Shown in pieces: positions 1 through 5,969 of a stretch of DNA of 10,145 bases. The position numbers and the translations under genes are program-made. The first letter of the stretch is position 1; every line of letters begins with the position of its first letter. The notes below the pieces were generated by a model. The model was not told the DNA's origin. It saw only the letters and a program-made list of their open reading frames with translations, and searched no databases. The stretch covers positions 1-10,145 of the forward strand of contig DQBY01000090.1 of assembly GCA_003534085.1 (NCBI GenBank), in the 5' to 3' direction. Origin of the DNA: Candidatus Moraniibacteriota bacterium (GTDB taxonomy: Bacteria > Patescibacteriota > Minisyncoccia > Moranbacterales > UBA2206).

Positions 1-132
1 CATAGCGATGCAGGCGGGGAAATTGCAGATGAAGTTGCGAAGAAAGTAAAGGAAATAATGGAAAATGTCTACAAATTAAAAGTCCCCCTGGTCGTTGATG
101 TGAAAGTGGGGGATAATTGGGGAGAAATATAG
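1..132 (+). CDS. polA: DNA polymerase I, C-terminal end (partial, 5' end outside window)
   Basis: The open frame entering the window ends at TAG 130-132 and gives the last 43 residues of a protein. The tail reads VPLVVDVKVGDNWGEI, which matches the conserved end of family A DNA polymerases (in E. coli a similar V-P-L-x-V-x-x-G-x-G-x-N-W). The preceding amphipathic helix (EVAKKVKEIMENVYKL) is the one that follows the HDE motif of the palm domain. The enzyme fills gaps in repair and replication. Only the tail is visible, so its exonuclease domains cannot be judged. A terminator hairpin follows 17 bases after the stop. mutM, a frequent neighbour of polA in bacteria, lies on the same strand but 6.6 kb away. 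Confidence 0.85.
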   Translation, partial: HSDAGGEIADEVAKKVKEIMENVYKLKVPLVVDVKVGDNWGEI

Positions 133-149
133 ATACTTTTGAAACAAAG

Positions 150-179
150 AAGGCGGCCATGTGAGCATGGTCGCCTTTT
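150..179. terminator. Bidirectional rho-independent terminator between polA and the convergent operon
   Basis: A 12-bp stem (AAGGCGGCCATG at 150-161 with CATGGTCGCCTT at 166-177, one G-U pair) closes a TGAG tetraloop. A short T run follows on the + strand (176-179), and on the - strand the hairpin is followed by TTCTTTGTTTC. It sits between convergent genes and can end transcripts from both sides. Confidence 0.75.
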
Positions 180-187
180 GTGTGTGG

Positions 188-574
188 TTAAGTTTTAGTG
201 TCTAGCTTCTCCAGATTATCAAGTTTGTTCGATAATTTACTCAAAGAAGCGGACAGATTTTCCTTAAGGAGAGTAAGTTCATTTTTAATGCTGGATATAC
301 TGTGCCCTTCTGCATTAAAAAGTCCGTATCTGATGAGTTTTTTGAAAGTTTCTTCGCCAAGCCTATGTTTTAGCAAATTGCTGCGCCTAGGAGATCCGAC
401 GCAGGCAACATTGATTTGGGCAACGAGCATTATTTTGTTGTATGTATCGTTGCTATCCATCACCTTTTTTATGAGTTTAAGCGTAGCTTTGCCTTCAGTA
501 GGACAGGCCAACTGCTGTATGAGACTTTTCCTGAAATCCTCCGCGATTTTCAAAACATCAATCTTTTTTAACAT
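188..574 (-). CDS. Hypothetical protein, 128 aa, with C-terminal coiled coil
   Basis: I do not recognise this protein. It is mostly helical, with no signal peptide or membrane segment. The last 40 residues (about 88-125) have leucine/isoleucine spacing typical of a coiled coil (IKNELTLLKENL, then LSKLSNKLDNLEKL), suggesting oligomerisation or partner binding. The middle holds a basic stretch, GSPRRSNLLKHRLGEETFKKL, that could be a nucleic-acid or protein contact. The start is well supported: AAAGGAG lies about 8 bases before the ATG at 574. The first 17 bases overlap the end of the upstream gene (558-956), so translation is probably coupled. It is the third gene of a leftward operon headed by a TrmB-type regulator and ends just before the bidirectional terminator. 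Confidence 0.7.
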   Translation of the reverse strand: MLKKIDVLKIAEDFRKSLIQQLACPTEGKATLKLIKKVMDSNDTYNKIMLVAQINVACVGSPRRSNLLKHRLGEETFKKLIRYGLFNAEGHSISSIKNELTLLKENLSASLSKLSNKLDNLEKLDTKT

Positions 575-956
575 TTTGCATTCTCCTTTCTTTCAACCAT
601 TCTCTAATCAAAGGATCTTTTTTCGGTAACCTGGTTCCCGGAATTTGTTTAAGATAATTTTCTAGTTTCAATAAAATATCCCGGATGCTATTATCAGTCC
701 CCATAACTAAGGGTTCAAAATTCCAGTTCAGGCTTCGAATTAACCATTCATTTTCAATTACATCCAGACAAACTGCTATTATTTGTCTGGATGTCAATCG
801 TTTTCCTTTAACTAGGATCGCTTTGCCATTTTCAGTATAAGCTTTAGATTGCTCTGTAAATCGCTGGGTGTTGGCATTGATTTCTGTCATTAAGGATTTG
901 AAATATTCCATTATCTTCTCATGGTTTTTCCAGGGGAATGATTCTTTGTCTATCAA
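558..956 (-). CDS. Hypothetical protein, 132 aa, TTG start
   Basis: I do not recognise this protein. It is charged and soluble, with no membrane segment. A segment around residues 50-100 alternates hydrophobic and acidic positions (SRQIIAVCLDVIENEWLIRSL, then a helix IRDILLKLENYLKQI), and the C-terminus is basic. The start is TTG at 956, chosen because AGGAGG lies 7 bases upstream; the next in-frame ATG (residue 15) has no comparable site. It begins 17 bases after the stop of the TrmB-type regulator gene and overlaps the next gene by 17 bases, so the three form one operon. A function linked to what the regulator senses is only an inference from context. Confidence 0.7.
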   Translation of the reverse strand: MIDKESFPWKNHEKIMEYFKSLMTEINANTQRFTEQSKAYTENGKAILVKGKRLTSRQIIAVCLDVIENEWLIRSLNWNFEPLVMGTDNSIRDILLKLENYLKQIPGTRLPKKDPLIREWLKERRMQNVKKD

Positions 957-973
957 TTTTTATCCTCCTTTTT

Positions 974-1738
974 TTATAATTCTTCCCACATGAAATCCAG
1001 ATACGTCTTTATCGCTTGGGCGATGGATGCGTCTTCGATCAGAGTGGCGTTTTTTCTGTCATAAGATATCAATGCCGTATATGATCCGGCTATGACGATG
1101 TCCGCGGAAATTTTGGTTTCTGGCGGTAAGAATTTTGTGTGCGTGATTCCTTTTCCGGCTTCGGCAAATTTGTGATTCAAGGGAGTATCTTCCAGAAGCA
1201 TGCGATAGAATACTTTCCTTTCTTTGATATCTTGAAAAAATTCCAACTCGTCCTTTTCAGAAACAACTTTTGAAGCCGTCTCATATGATCCGCAGTTTAT
1301 CGCTTCTCGCTGTTTGATAATATATTCATCAAAAACTTTCGTGATGCCGTCCGCTCCTTCAAAGAATTTGATCTGCGGTTTGTTTTCTTGGCTGATATCT
1401 ATCGCTTTAAGCATCGGCAGGATCGTATTTTGCAAAAGATGCTCTTCAATCTTGGCCTCTTCCTTTTTTTTGGCGACCAATCTTTCCAGATTGTCCGGAT
1501 TTTCCGCCACGAAAAGTTTTTTCTTGCCTTTCCGGCTTTCCGCCACCAGTCCCTTTCGCTTTAATTCATCCAAAGCGGCATAGATGCTGACGCGATTTAT
1601 TCCTGTATTTCTTGAAATACCCTGAACCGAAGCACTGCCGCTTTCCAGTAGTATGATGTAGGTGGCTACCTCCTTTTCGGTAAGTTTCAGTTGTAAAAGG
1701 GCATTTGTCAGATTTGCTGGCGCAATTTGCTTTTTCAT
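974..1738 (-). CDS. TrmB-family transcriptional regulator (254 aa)
   Basis: This is a cytoplasmic DNA-binding regulator of the TrmB type, known mainly from archaea and also found in CPR bacteria. Residues about 18-75 form a winged helix-turn-helix: LTEKEVATYIILLESGSASV, then a recognition helix around NRVSIYAALDELKRKGLV and a basic wing (ESRKGKKKLFVAE). Residues 82-115 look like a dimerisation coiled coil. From about 122 (PQIKFFEGADGITKVF) comes the C-terminal effector domain seen in short TrmB-like proteins. The long sugar-binding domain of archaeal TrmB is absent, so a sugar ligand should not be assumed. It heads an operon with two unknown genes. Its ATG has no SD and lies 14 bases after a good -10 box, giving a very short leader. 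Palindromes upstream suggest autoregulation. A second family member lies at 3149-3865. Confidence 0.85.
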   Translation of the reverse strand: MKKQIAPANLTNALLQLKLTEKEVATYIILLESGSASVQGISRNTGINRVSIYAALDELKRKGLVAESRKGKKKLFVAENPDNLERLVAKKKEEAKIEEHLLQNTILPMLKAIDISQENKPQIKFFEGADGITKVFDEYIIKQREAINCGSYETASKVVSEKDELEFFQDIKERKVFYRMLLEDTPLNHKFAEAGKGITHTKFLPPETKISADIVIAGSYTALISYDRKNATLIEDASIAQAIKTYLDFMWEEL

Positions 1739-1752
1739 AACTCTGACTGATA

Positions 1753-1781
1753 AATATACATCAATTTCAACAAATCGTCAA
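1753..1781 (-). promoter_or_regulatory. Promoter of the trmB-type operon
   Basis: Read on the - strand: -35 TTGACG (1781-1776), a 17-base spacer, then -10 TATATT (1758-1753). The ATG at 1738 is 14 bases beyond the -10, so the predicted leader is only about 7-8 bases and lacks an SD, consistent with nearly leaderless translation. Spacing and both hexamers are close to the sigma70-type consensus. Confidence 0.65.
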
Positions 1782-1791
1782 TAGATGTATA
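1755..1791. promoter_or_regulatory. Operator-like inverted repeat spanning the promoter
   Basis: TATACATC (1755-1762) and its exact reverse complement GATGTATA (1784-1791) are separated by 21 bases. One arm overlaps the -10 and the other lies just upstream of the -35. A dimeric regulator bound here would block RNA polymerase, so it is a candidate autoregulatory site for the TrmB-type protein encoded next to it. The pairing is seen in the sequence; the role is inferred. Confidence 0.45.
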
Positions 1792-1842
1792 CAAATCAGT
1801 TTAAAAATGTTCAATCTAGGCTTGTAAAAAGGTAAATATATG

Positions 1843-1863
1843 TTGTAAATACATTATTTACAA
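1843..1863. promoter_or_regulatory. Perfect 21-bp AT-rich palindrome, candidate operator
   Basis: Arms TTGTAAATA (1843-1851) and TATTTACAA (1855-1863) are exact reverse complements around CAT. A related half site, TTGTAAAAAGGTAAATA, lies just before it (1822-1838). It is about 60 bases upstream of the -35 of the trmB-type operon and on the far side of the MFS terminator. Its length and symmetry fit a dimeric helix-turn-helix protein. Confidence 0.45.
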
Positions 1864-1887
1864 AATACTCTAAAACAGTCAGAAAAT

Positions 1888-1908
1888 CAAGTCTTAATCC
1901 AAGACTTG
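1888..1908 (-). terminator. Probable weak terminator after the MFS gene
   Basis: Perfect 8-bp stem (CAAGTCTT / AAGACTTG) with a 5-base loop, 26 bases beyond the MFS stop codon. On the - strand it is followed by ATTTTCTGACTGTTTTA. The stem is AT-rich, so termination may be partial. Confidence 0.4.
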
Positions 1909-1934
1909 GAAACCGAAGAATTAAAAGATAAAGC

Positions 1935-3113
1935 TTAAACCGCTTCTTTGTTTAGGGCTACATAGAAGAGACTGGAGAAGGCCGCGATTATGAAGGCGAT
2001 GATGAAGGAGATATGGATATCGCCGAGAAAGAATATCATCATCAGGACGGGCAAGACAAATGCGCGGCTCAGGTTGAAAATAATTTCCCGCTGCACGATA
2101 AACTTGAAGTAATTTCTTTTGGCGGCAATGTCATAGGAATACGCTGTCCAGGGAACGGCCAGAAAATGCTGGGTAATATTCTTGTAGGTGTCGATAAAGA
2201 AAACGGAAGTAAATCCGGTCACAAAAACTCGCCCGATCCAGCCGAAGAAATACAAAAATGTGCCGAGCCGTAAAAGGTTGCGCTTGTCTTGTTTGTCGGT
2301 GGCTTTGCCGATAAAATAAAAGGTCAGAAAAGTCAGGAGCGTGGTGATTGACGCCAGCGCTCCGATCGATTCGACGCTGAACAGCATGACAAAAAGAAAG
2401 ATCGGCCACAAGATCAAACCGATCCAGGACTCGATCGCATAGCCGGAAAAGCTGTAGATAAAATTCAAATTTTCTTTTTTAAAGATATCGCGGATCAAGC
2501 CCTTCTTTTCGAAGGTAATTTTTTCGTAGGTATCTTTCGTCAGAAAAAGCGGAAGCATGGCCAGAAATAAAATCAGCGAGCCGACAAAAAAGAGCGTGCC
2601 AAAATCGGCATATTTGATGATCACGCCGCCTAAAAAAGGCGACAGGATGCCGGCGATCACTTCCACTGCCTGGATCATGGAAACTTCCCGGCCACGTTGC
2701 TGGCGGTCGGAATGCTGGATGAAATTCAGGTGGAAGCTGTAGTTGTACAGGATCATCTTGAAGGAGCGCAGGATCGGCAGAAAGAAAAACAACAGCGGGA
2801 AATCCTGAATGAAGCGGAGACCCACAAAAAACAGAATAAAGATCGGAATGGTCAAAAGCATCGTGTGTTTCACGCCCAGCCGGGCGACAATCTTGGCGCC
2901 AGGATAGGAAAACAGGATGAAACTCACGGAATTCAAAAAGAAAAAAAACAAGATGGCCGGAACAGAATAATCCAGCTTGTATAAATAGATCGGAATAAAA
3001 ACCGAAATGAGACCCAGCGCAAAATTTAAAATGCCGTAGGAGGCATACAGTTCGTTCATCTCCTTGTTTTTCAGGAAATGGCGCATGGAATGGCTGTTAT
3101 GGTGAAGCGACAT
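1935..3113 (-). CDS. Major facilitator superfamily (MFS) transporter, 392 aa
   Basis: An inner-membrane secondary transporter with about 12 hydrophobic segments in two halves. The first half runs from about residue 22 to 191, a charged cytoplasmic loop covers about 192-215, and the second half runs to about 386. Two MFS motif-A-like loops are visible between TM2/TM3 and TM8/TM9: PGAKIVARLGVKH (71-83) and GKATDKQDKRNL (269-280), placed symmetrically as expected for the fold. The substrate cannot be read from the sequence. It lies 35 bases after the second TrmB-type gene on the same strand, so the two are probably co-transcribed and the regulator may control import or export by this protein. 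The annotated ATG has no SD; Met10 or Met19 are alternatives, the latter directly preceded by AAGGAG. Confidence 0.8.
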   Translation of the reverse strand: MSLHHNSHSMRHFLKNKEMNELYASYGILNFALGLISVFIPIYLYKLDYSVPAILFFFFLNSVSFILFSYPGAKIVARLGVKHTMLLTIPIFILFFVGLRFIQDFPLLFFFLPILRSFKMILYNYSFHLNFIQHSDRQQRGREVSMIQAVEVIAGILSPFLGGVIIKYADFGTLFFVGSLILFLAMLPLFLTKDTYEKITFEKKGLIRDIFKKENLNFIYSFSGYAIESWIGLILWPIFLFVMLFSVESIGALASITTLLTFLTFYFIGKATDKQDKRNLLRLGTFLYFFGWIGRVFVTGFTSVFFIDTYKNITQHFLAVPWTAYSYDIAAKRNYFKFIVQREIIFNLSRAFVLPVLMMIFFLGDIHISFIIAFIIAAFSSLFYVALNKEAV

Positions 3114-3148
3114 GGATGGTTTATTTTAAAAAGTAAACTCGTTTTTTA

Positions 3149-3865
3149 TTATAGCCTATTCCAAAGCAATTTATAAATTTTCTTCATCGATTTTGCGATG
3201 CCTTCGCTTTCAATAATGAGGCCAATCTTGTCAGCATAAGACATGAAAGCCACTTTGTTGTTATAAATATTGATTTCAATCGGAATATCAAAATCTTTGA
3301 TTAGTTTTGTTTCGCTCAGTTCTTCTTTATCCGATTTAGCGTGTTTCGCATACATTTTATCGGCGGGAGCGATGCGCAAAGCGCGAATATTATTTTTCTT
3401 TCTTTCTTCAACATACTCAATCGGGAATTTACCAAAAGCTTTGAAAATCTCAGAAGTATTGAATTCCAAAATTTCTGCAGGTTTCTCTCTCAATGTATCT
3501 TCGTAAATTTTTAATATCCCTTCTTCATCTTCGAAAAATAAAATTTTCGGTTTTATATCTCTTTTATTATGGATAGCCTCCAGTTCCGGCAAGACGTTCT
3601 CAAAGCTTTTTTGATAAGTTTTAAAACGCTCTGCCAAATTTTTTGGATTTTCAGCTAAATATTTTGCATGTCCGCCTTTTTCGGTTTTTAAGATAAAACT
3701 TTTCCTTACCATTCCTTCCAAAACGGAATAAGCCGTGGTCCTTTTTATTTTGGCTTTTTGCGCGATTCTTTGCGCGGATGCCACGCCCGATTCCAAAGCC
3801 GCCAAATATATCTTGGCTTCATTGGGTGACAGACCGAGGTTGGTTAGAATAATTTCTGAAATCAT
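3149..3865 (-). CDS. Second TrmB-family transcriptional regulator (about 238 aa)
   Basis: Same architecture as the regulator at 974-1738. Residues about 8-65 form a winged helix (LGLSPNEAKIYLAALESGVAS, recognition helix around KRTTAYSVLEGMVRKSF, wing EKGGHAKYLAE). A coiled coil covers about 72-100, and an effector domain begins at PKILFFEDEEGILKIYED (about 106-123). The frame can be extended by five codons to an ATG at 3880, but that ATG is the end of an inserted repeat (its TGTCAT terminus read on the other strand). The ATG at 3865 gives the spacing to the LGL motif usual in the family, so I prefer it; neither has an SD. It precedes the MFS gene by 35 bases, probably as one operon. Ligand unknown. 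Confidence 0.83.
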   Translation of the reverse strand: MISEIILTNLGLSPNEAKIYLAALESGVASAQRIAQKAKIKRTTAYSVLEGMVRKSFILKTEKGGHAKYLAENPKNLAERFKTYQKSFENVLPELEAIHNKRDIKPKILFFEDEEGILKIYEDTLREKPAEILEFNTSEIFKAFGKFPIEYVEERKKNNIRALRIAPADKMYAKHAKSDKEELSETKLIKDFDIPIEINIYNNKVAFMSYADKIGLIIESEGIAKSMKKIYKLLWNRL

Positions 3866-3874
3866 AAATATATC

Positions 3875-3964
3875 TGTCATTCCGAGTGGAGCGTAGCGGA
3901 ATCTAATAGGGTTTTCAATTAGATCCTTCGACTTCGTCCGTGGCGGACTACGCTCAGGATGACA
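3875..3964. repeat. Bipartite two-hairpin (REP/BIME-like) repeat, copy 1
   Basis: A 90-base element bounded by inverted ends TGTCATTCC and GGATGACA. The left arm folds as ATTCCG / CGGAAT. The right arm folds as ATCCT...GTCCG-tgg-CGGAC...AGGAT. The two arms are joined by a centre in which ATCTAAT pairs with ATTAGAT. The same plan, in opposite orientation, is seen at 10030-10145. It lies between the predicted promoter and the start codon of the second trmB-type gene, so it is transcribed as part of that leader. Confidence 0.8.
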
Positions 3965-3999
3965 GCCTTATGACGATATTTTCGTCGTCTAATAATTTA

Positions 4000-4028
4000 A
4001 GCCTAGCATGCTGATTAAAATATGTCAA
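4000..4028 (-). promoter_or_regulatory. Probable promoter of the trmB-MFS pair
   Basis: Read on the - strand: -35 TTGACA (4028-4023, consensus), a 17-base spacer, and -10 TAGGCT (4005-4000, keeps T1, A2 and T6). The spacer contains an 8-bp self-complementary AGCATGCT (4005-4012 on the + strand). The leader would run about 130 bases through the inserted repeat to the ATG at 3865. Confidence 0.45.
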
Positions 4029-4088
4029 TATGTGGCTAGAATAAAGTAAAAATGTAAAATATCTTATATAATTCCAAAGACGAAACAA

Positions 4089-4116
4089 TTGACTACACTT
4101 TCAAAAGTGCTAAAAT
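4089..4116 (+). promoter_or_regulatory. Promoter of the small ORF / radical SAM unit
   Basis: -35 TTGACT (4089-4094), a 16-base spacer, -10 TAAAAT (4111-4116). Predicted transcription start is near 4122-4124, exactly where the first leader hairpin begins. It is divergent from the promoter at 4000-4028. Confidence 0.6.
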
Positions 4117-4121
4117 ATAGA

Positions 4122-4145
4122 GCTGCGATCAATATTGGTTGCAGC
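4122..4145 (+). promoter_or_regulatory. Hairpin at the predicted 5' end of the leader RNA
   Basis: GCTGCGATCA (4122-4131) pairs over ten positions (two G-U) with TGGTTGCAGC (4136-4145), closing an ATAT tetraloop. There is no T run after it, so it is not a terminator. A terminal 5' stem can protect an mRNA from decay or serve as a binding site; which applies here cannot be read. Confidence 0.5.
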
Positions 4146-4180
4146 AAAATAGTAATCTTAACAAAAAATAGGAGGAAAAT

Positions 4181-4276
4181 ATGCAAAAGTTGAAAGTTAA
4201 CCCTAAAAAAATAAAGTCCATCGTGAAGGACTTTTGGAGGGAGAAAAAAATTTGCTGGGTGGAAGGACAGAGTTGA
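4181..4276 (+). CDS. Small ORF, 31 aa, upstream of the radical SAM gene (leader peptide or small protein)
   Basis: ATG at 4181 is preceded by a perfect AGGAGG (4170-4175) at 5 bases, one of the strongest ribosome binding sites in the window, and lies about 58 bases after the predicted transcription start. The peptide is lysine-rich (nine Lys in 31), begins MQKLKVNPKKIKSIVKDFW and ends KICWVEGQS, with a single Cys next to a Trp. It resembles no family I know. Its codons contain a 7-bp hairpin (4213-4234) and the SD region of the following gene. Its TGA overlaps an in-frame TTG of the radical SAM frame (TTGA, 4273-4276). This layout suits a translated leader that controls or couples the next gene. 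A free small protein or a modified peptide is also possible. Whether it is translated is unproven. Confidence 0.5.
   Translation: MQKLKVNPKKIKSIVKDFWREKKICWVEGQS
4213..4243 (+). promoter_or_regulatory. Hairpin and SD region inside the small ORF, ahead of the radical SAM start
   Basis: AAAGTCC (4213-4219) pairs exactly with GGACTTT (4228-4234) around an 8-base loop. Directly after the stem come GGAGGGAG (4236-4243), the SD for a TTG at 4252, and further on AAGGA (4263-4267), 5 bases before a TTG at 4273. Ribosomes on the small ORF would melt this stem, so access to the downstream starts could depend on its translation. Confidence 0.4.
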
Positions 4277-5256
4277 TTAATAATATCTCCAGCATAAGCA
4301 ATGGGGAAATAAAAAGTCTATCAATAATGACAGATTATAAAAATCTTATTAAGCTGTCTGCGATAGCTTCAATGGTTAAAGATGAATTTCGTGGAAAAGA
4401 GTACTGGGATATTGAGAAATGTTCTGCGGCATATGGCTTGGCAAAGGTTTGTCCGGAAGGATGTCGGGCATGTATTTTTCGGCCCAATTCAAAAGGAGTA
4501 GTGGCTAGACCTAAATTTTTGCTTTCAGAAAAAGAATTTATCAAGGATGCCAAAAGAAAAGCTTTGATGGGAGCGAGAAACTATAAAATAGTAGCTCCTA
4601 TCAGGGGATTGGATAATCCTGCTTTACTGAAAAAGGCAGTCAGAATTATTAAAAGCATCAGAAAAGAAGTTCCTCAGATTAAGCAGATTTGTGCTTCACT
4701 TGGACTATTAACAAAAGAGGCGGCACGTGCCTTGAGAGATGCTGGTGTTTCGGAGTATAATCACAATCTTGAAAGTGGCAGGAGTTATTTTGATTCAACG
4801 CGATATTCTTTAAGGCACACATATAAAGATAAGATTGATACGATTATTAACGCGTATGAAGCGGGCATGGGAATCTGTAGCGGGATTTTAGTCGGAGAGG
4901 GCGAGAAAATGTCTGATCGTATAGAATTATTTAGCACGATCAGGGATTTAAAAAATGGAAAGGGAAAAATTATTATTGATTCGAGCCCATTTAATATTTT
5001 CGTCCCTGTAACACTAGAACATGTTGCAAATAAAAGGATAAGCGCGGAAGAGATACTGATGAGTCTGTGTATGTTCAGAATAATGTGTCCGAATGTTAAG
5101 ATTTTGCCTAATGCTGGCAGAGCCTACTTCAGTGATTATCTTGCCCTGACATATTTTATTGCCGATGGCCGTTCAATACATGGCGCATATCTGACCAAAG
5201 GCGTAACAGAAAAGCAGGATAAAAAAATAATGGAGATAATAAAGAAGACCATTTAA
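4252..5256 (+). CDS. BioB-like radical SAM protein (about 334 aa)
   Basis: Numbering from TTG 4252. The radical SAM motif C67-PEG-C71-RA-C74 (CX3CX2C) binds the [4Fe-4S] cluster that cleaves S-adenosylmethionine. The rest follows biotin synthase: ICASLG with C147 (BioB C128), YNHNLE at 169-174 (BioB YNHNLD), GICSGILVGEGE with C209 (BioB C188), and AGR with R290 (BioB R260). The position aligning with BioB C97, a [2Fe-2S] ligand, is lysine (K112 in NYKIVAP), so the auxiliary cluster would be altered or absent. No other biotin genes are visible, and CPR genomes usually lack the pathway, so I do not call it bioB. The start is uncertain: TTG 4252 (SD GGAGGGAG), TTG 4273 (SD AAGGA, overlapping the small ORF stop) and ATG 4327 are candidates; the frame is open back to TTG 4234. 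A terminator follows directly. Confidence 0.8.
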   Translation: MLGGRTELINNISSISNGEIKSLSIMTDYKNLIKLSAIASMVKDEFRGKEYWDIEKCSAAYGLAKVCPEGCRACIFRPNSKGVVARPKFLLSEKEFIKDAKRKALMGARNYKIVAPIRGLDNPALLKKAVRIIKSIRKEVPQIKQICASLGLLTKEAARALRDAGVSEYNHNLESGRSYFDSTRYSLRHTYKDKIDTIINAYEAGMGICSGILVGEGEKMSDRIELFSTIRDLKNGKGKIIIDSSPFNIFVPVTLEHVANKRISAEEILMSLCMFRIMCPNVKILPNAGRAYFSDYLALTYFIADGRSIHGAYLTKGVTEKQDKKIMEIIKKTI

Positions 5257-5259
5257 TGA

Positions 5260-5293
5260 AGAGCGCTGTTGGGCATTAACTCAACGGCGCTTT
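5260..5293 (+). terminator. Rho-independent terminator after the radical SAM gene
   Basis: The stem AGCGCTGTTG (5262-5271) pairs with CAACGGCGCT (5282-5291) with one G-U pair, extendable by two pairs outside. It has a 10-base loop and is followed by TTTAATTTATT. It begins four bases after the stop codon and ends only 10 bases before the methyltransferase ATG, so that gene is either reached by read-through or has its own start signal here. Confidence 0.7.
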
Positions 5294-5303
5294 AATTTAT
5301 TAT

Positions 5304-5969
5304 ATGAATAAAAAAATAAAAAAGAGCGATATTGAAATGAGAAAATATTGGGATAAAAGATATAAAAAAGAAGAATTAATTTACGGAAAAAGGCATAGCA
5401 TAGCACTAAAGTATTTATTAAAATATATTGGAAAAAAAGAAAAGATTTTAGAAATTTGTGGAGGCTATGGTAGGAATGCTTATTTTTTAGCAAAAAAAGG
5501 TTATAAAATAAAATGCACAGAAGCATCCAGGCAAGCTATTAATATTGGAAAAAATATATATAAAAATCCAAATCTTTCTTTGGAAGTTAAAAATGCTTTA
5601 AAATTAGATTATTTCAAAGGAGCATATCAGGCAGTTGTTTCAATTTATGGTTTAAATAGTCTGGATAGAAAAAATGTTGAAAAAATATTCAGAAATATTT
5701 CAAGAATAGTCAAGATTGGCGGAAAATTTTGTAATATCTTTTTATCTACGGATGATGTTGAATTTGCCACAGGAAAATTGATTGCCAAAAACACTTTTGT
5801 TTTAAAAGATGGTCAATTGGTAAAATTTTTTACTTTGAGCGAAATTGAGGAGCTTCACAGGAAATATGGGTTTAAAATAGAAAAGTGTTTAAAAATAAAA
5901 GAAAGAAGAAAAATAGCGGATAAAACCATTACGTCAAGATTTTTTCTGGTGTTATCACGGAAAGTTTAG
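5304..5969 (+). CDS. Class I SAM-dependent methyltransferase, TehB-like (221 aa)
   Basis: Rossmann-fold methyltransferase. The N-terminal YWDKRYKKEELIYGK (15-29) is the typical lead-in of TehB-like and related small-molecule methyltransferases. Motif I, ILEICGGYGRNAYFLAKKG (48-66), binds S-adenosylmethionine, and the acidic residue after strand 2 is E73 in KCTEAS. LDYFKGAYQAVVSIYGLNSL (101-120) covers strand 4, and IVKIGGKFCNIF (135-146) is the usual post-motif loop and strand. The substrate cannot be told; tellurite, thiol or natural-product methylation are all possible. No SD precedes ATG 5304. Met12 (5337) is an alternative start that leaves the domain intact. The gene is visibly richer in A (AAA, ATA, TTA codons) than mutM or holA, which may mark a separate origin. 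It follows the radical SAM gene, but a terminator lies between. Confidence 0.8.
   Translation: MNKKIKKSDIEMRKYWDKRYKKEELIYGKRHSIALKYLLKYIGKKEKILEICGGYGRNAYFLAKKGYKIKCTEASRQAINIGKNIYKNPNLSLEVKNALKLDYFKGAYQAVVSIYGLNSLDRKNVEKIFRNISRIVKIGGKFCNIFLSTDDVEFATGKLIAKNTFVLKDGQLVKFFTLSEIEELHRKYGFKIEKCLKIKERRKIADKTITSRFFLVLSRKV

Noticed and set aside
198..629. Open + strand frame of 143 codons
   Set aside because: It lies opposite two overlapping - strand genes that have strong SDs and operon spacing; the encoded residues are Ser/Leu/Phe-rich as expected for an antisense shadow.
1785..1835. 16-codon ORF in the trmB-type upstream region
   Set aside because: No SD, it runs on the strand opposite the operon it precedes, and composition is simply AT-rich.
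2131..2409. Open frames inside the MFS gene on both strands
   Set aside because: They are in other frames of a clear 12-TM transporter gene, lack ribosome sites and show no domain.
4003..4039. CTAGC...GCTAG inverted repeat around the second trmB promoter
   Set aside because: Only five base pairs with wide spacing; easily due to chance, so not listed as an operator.
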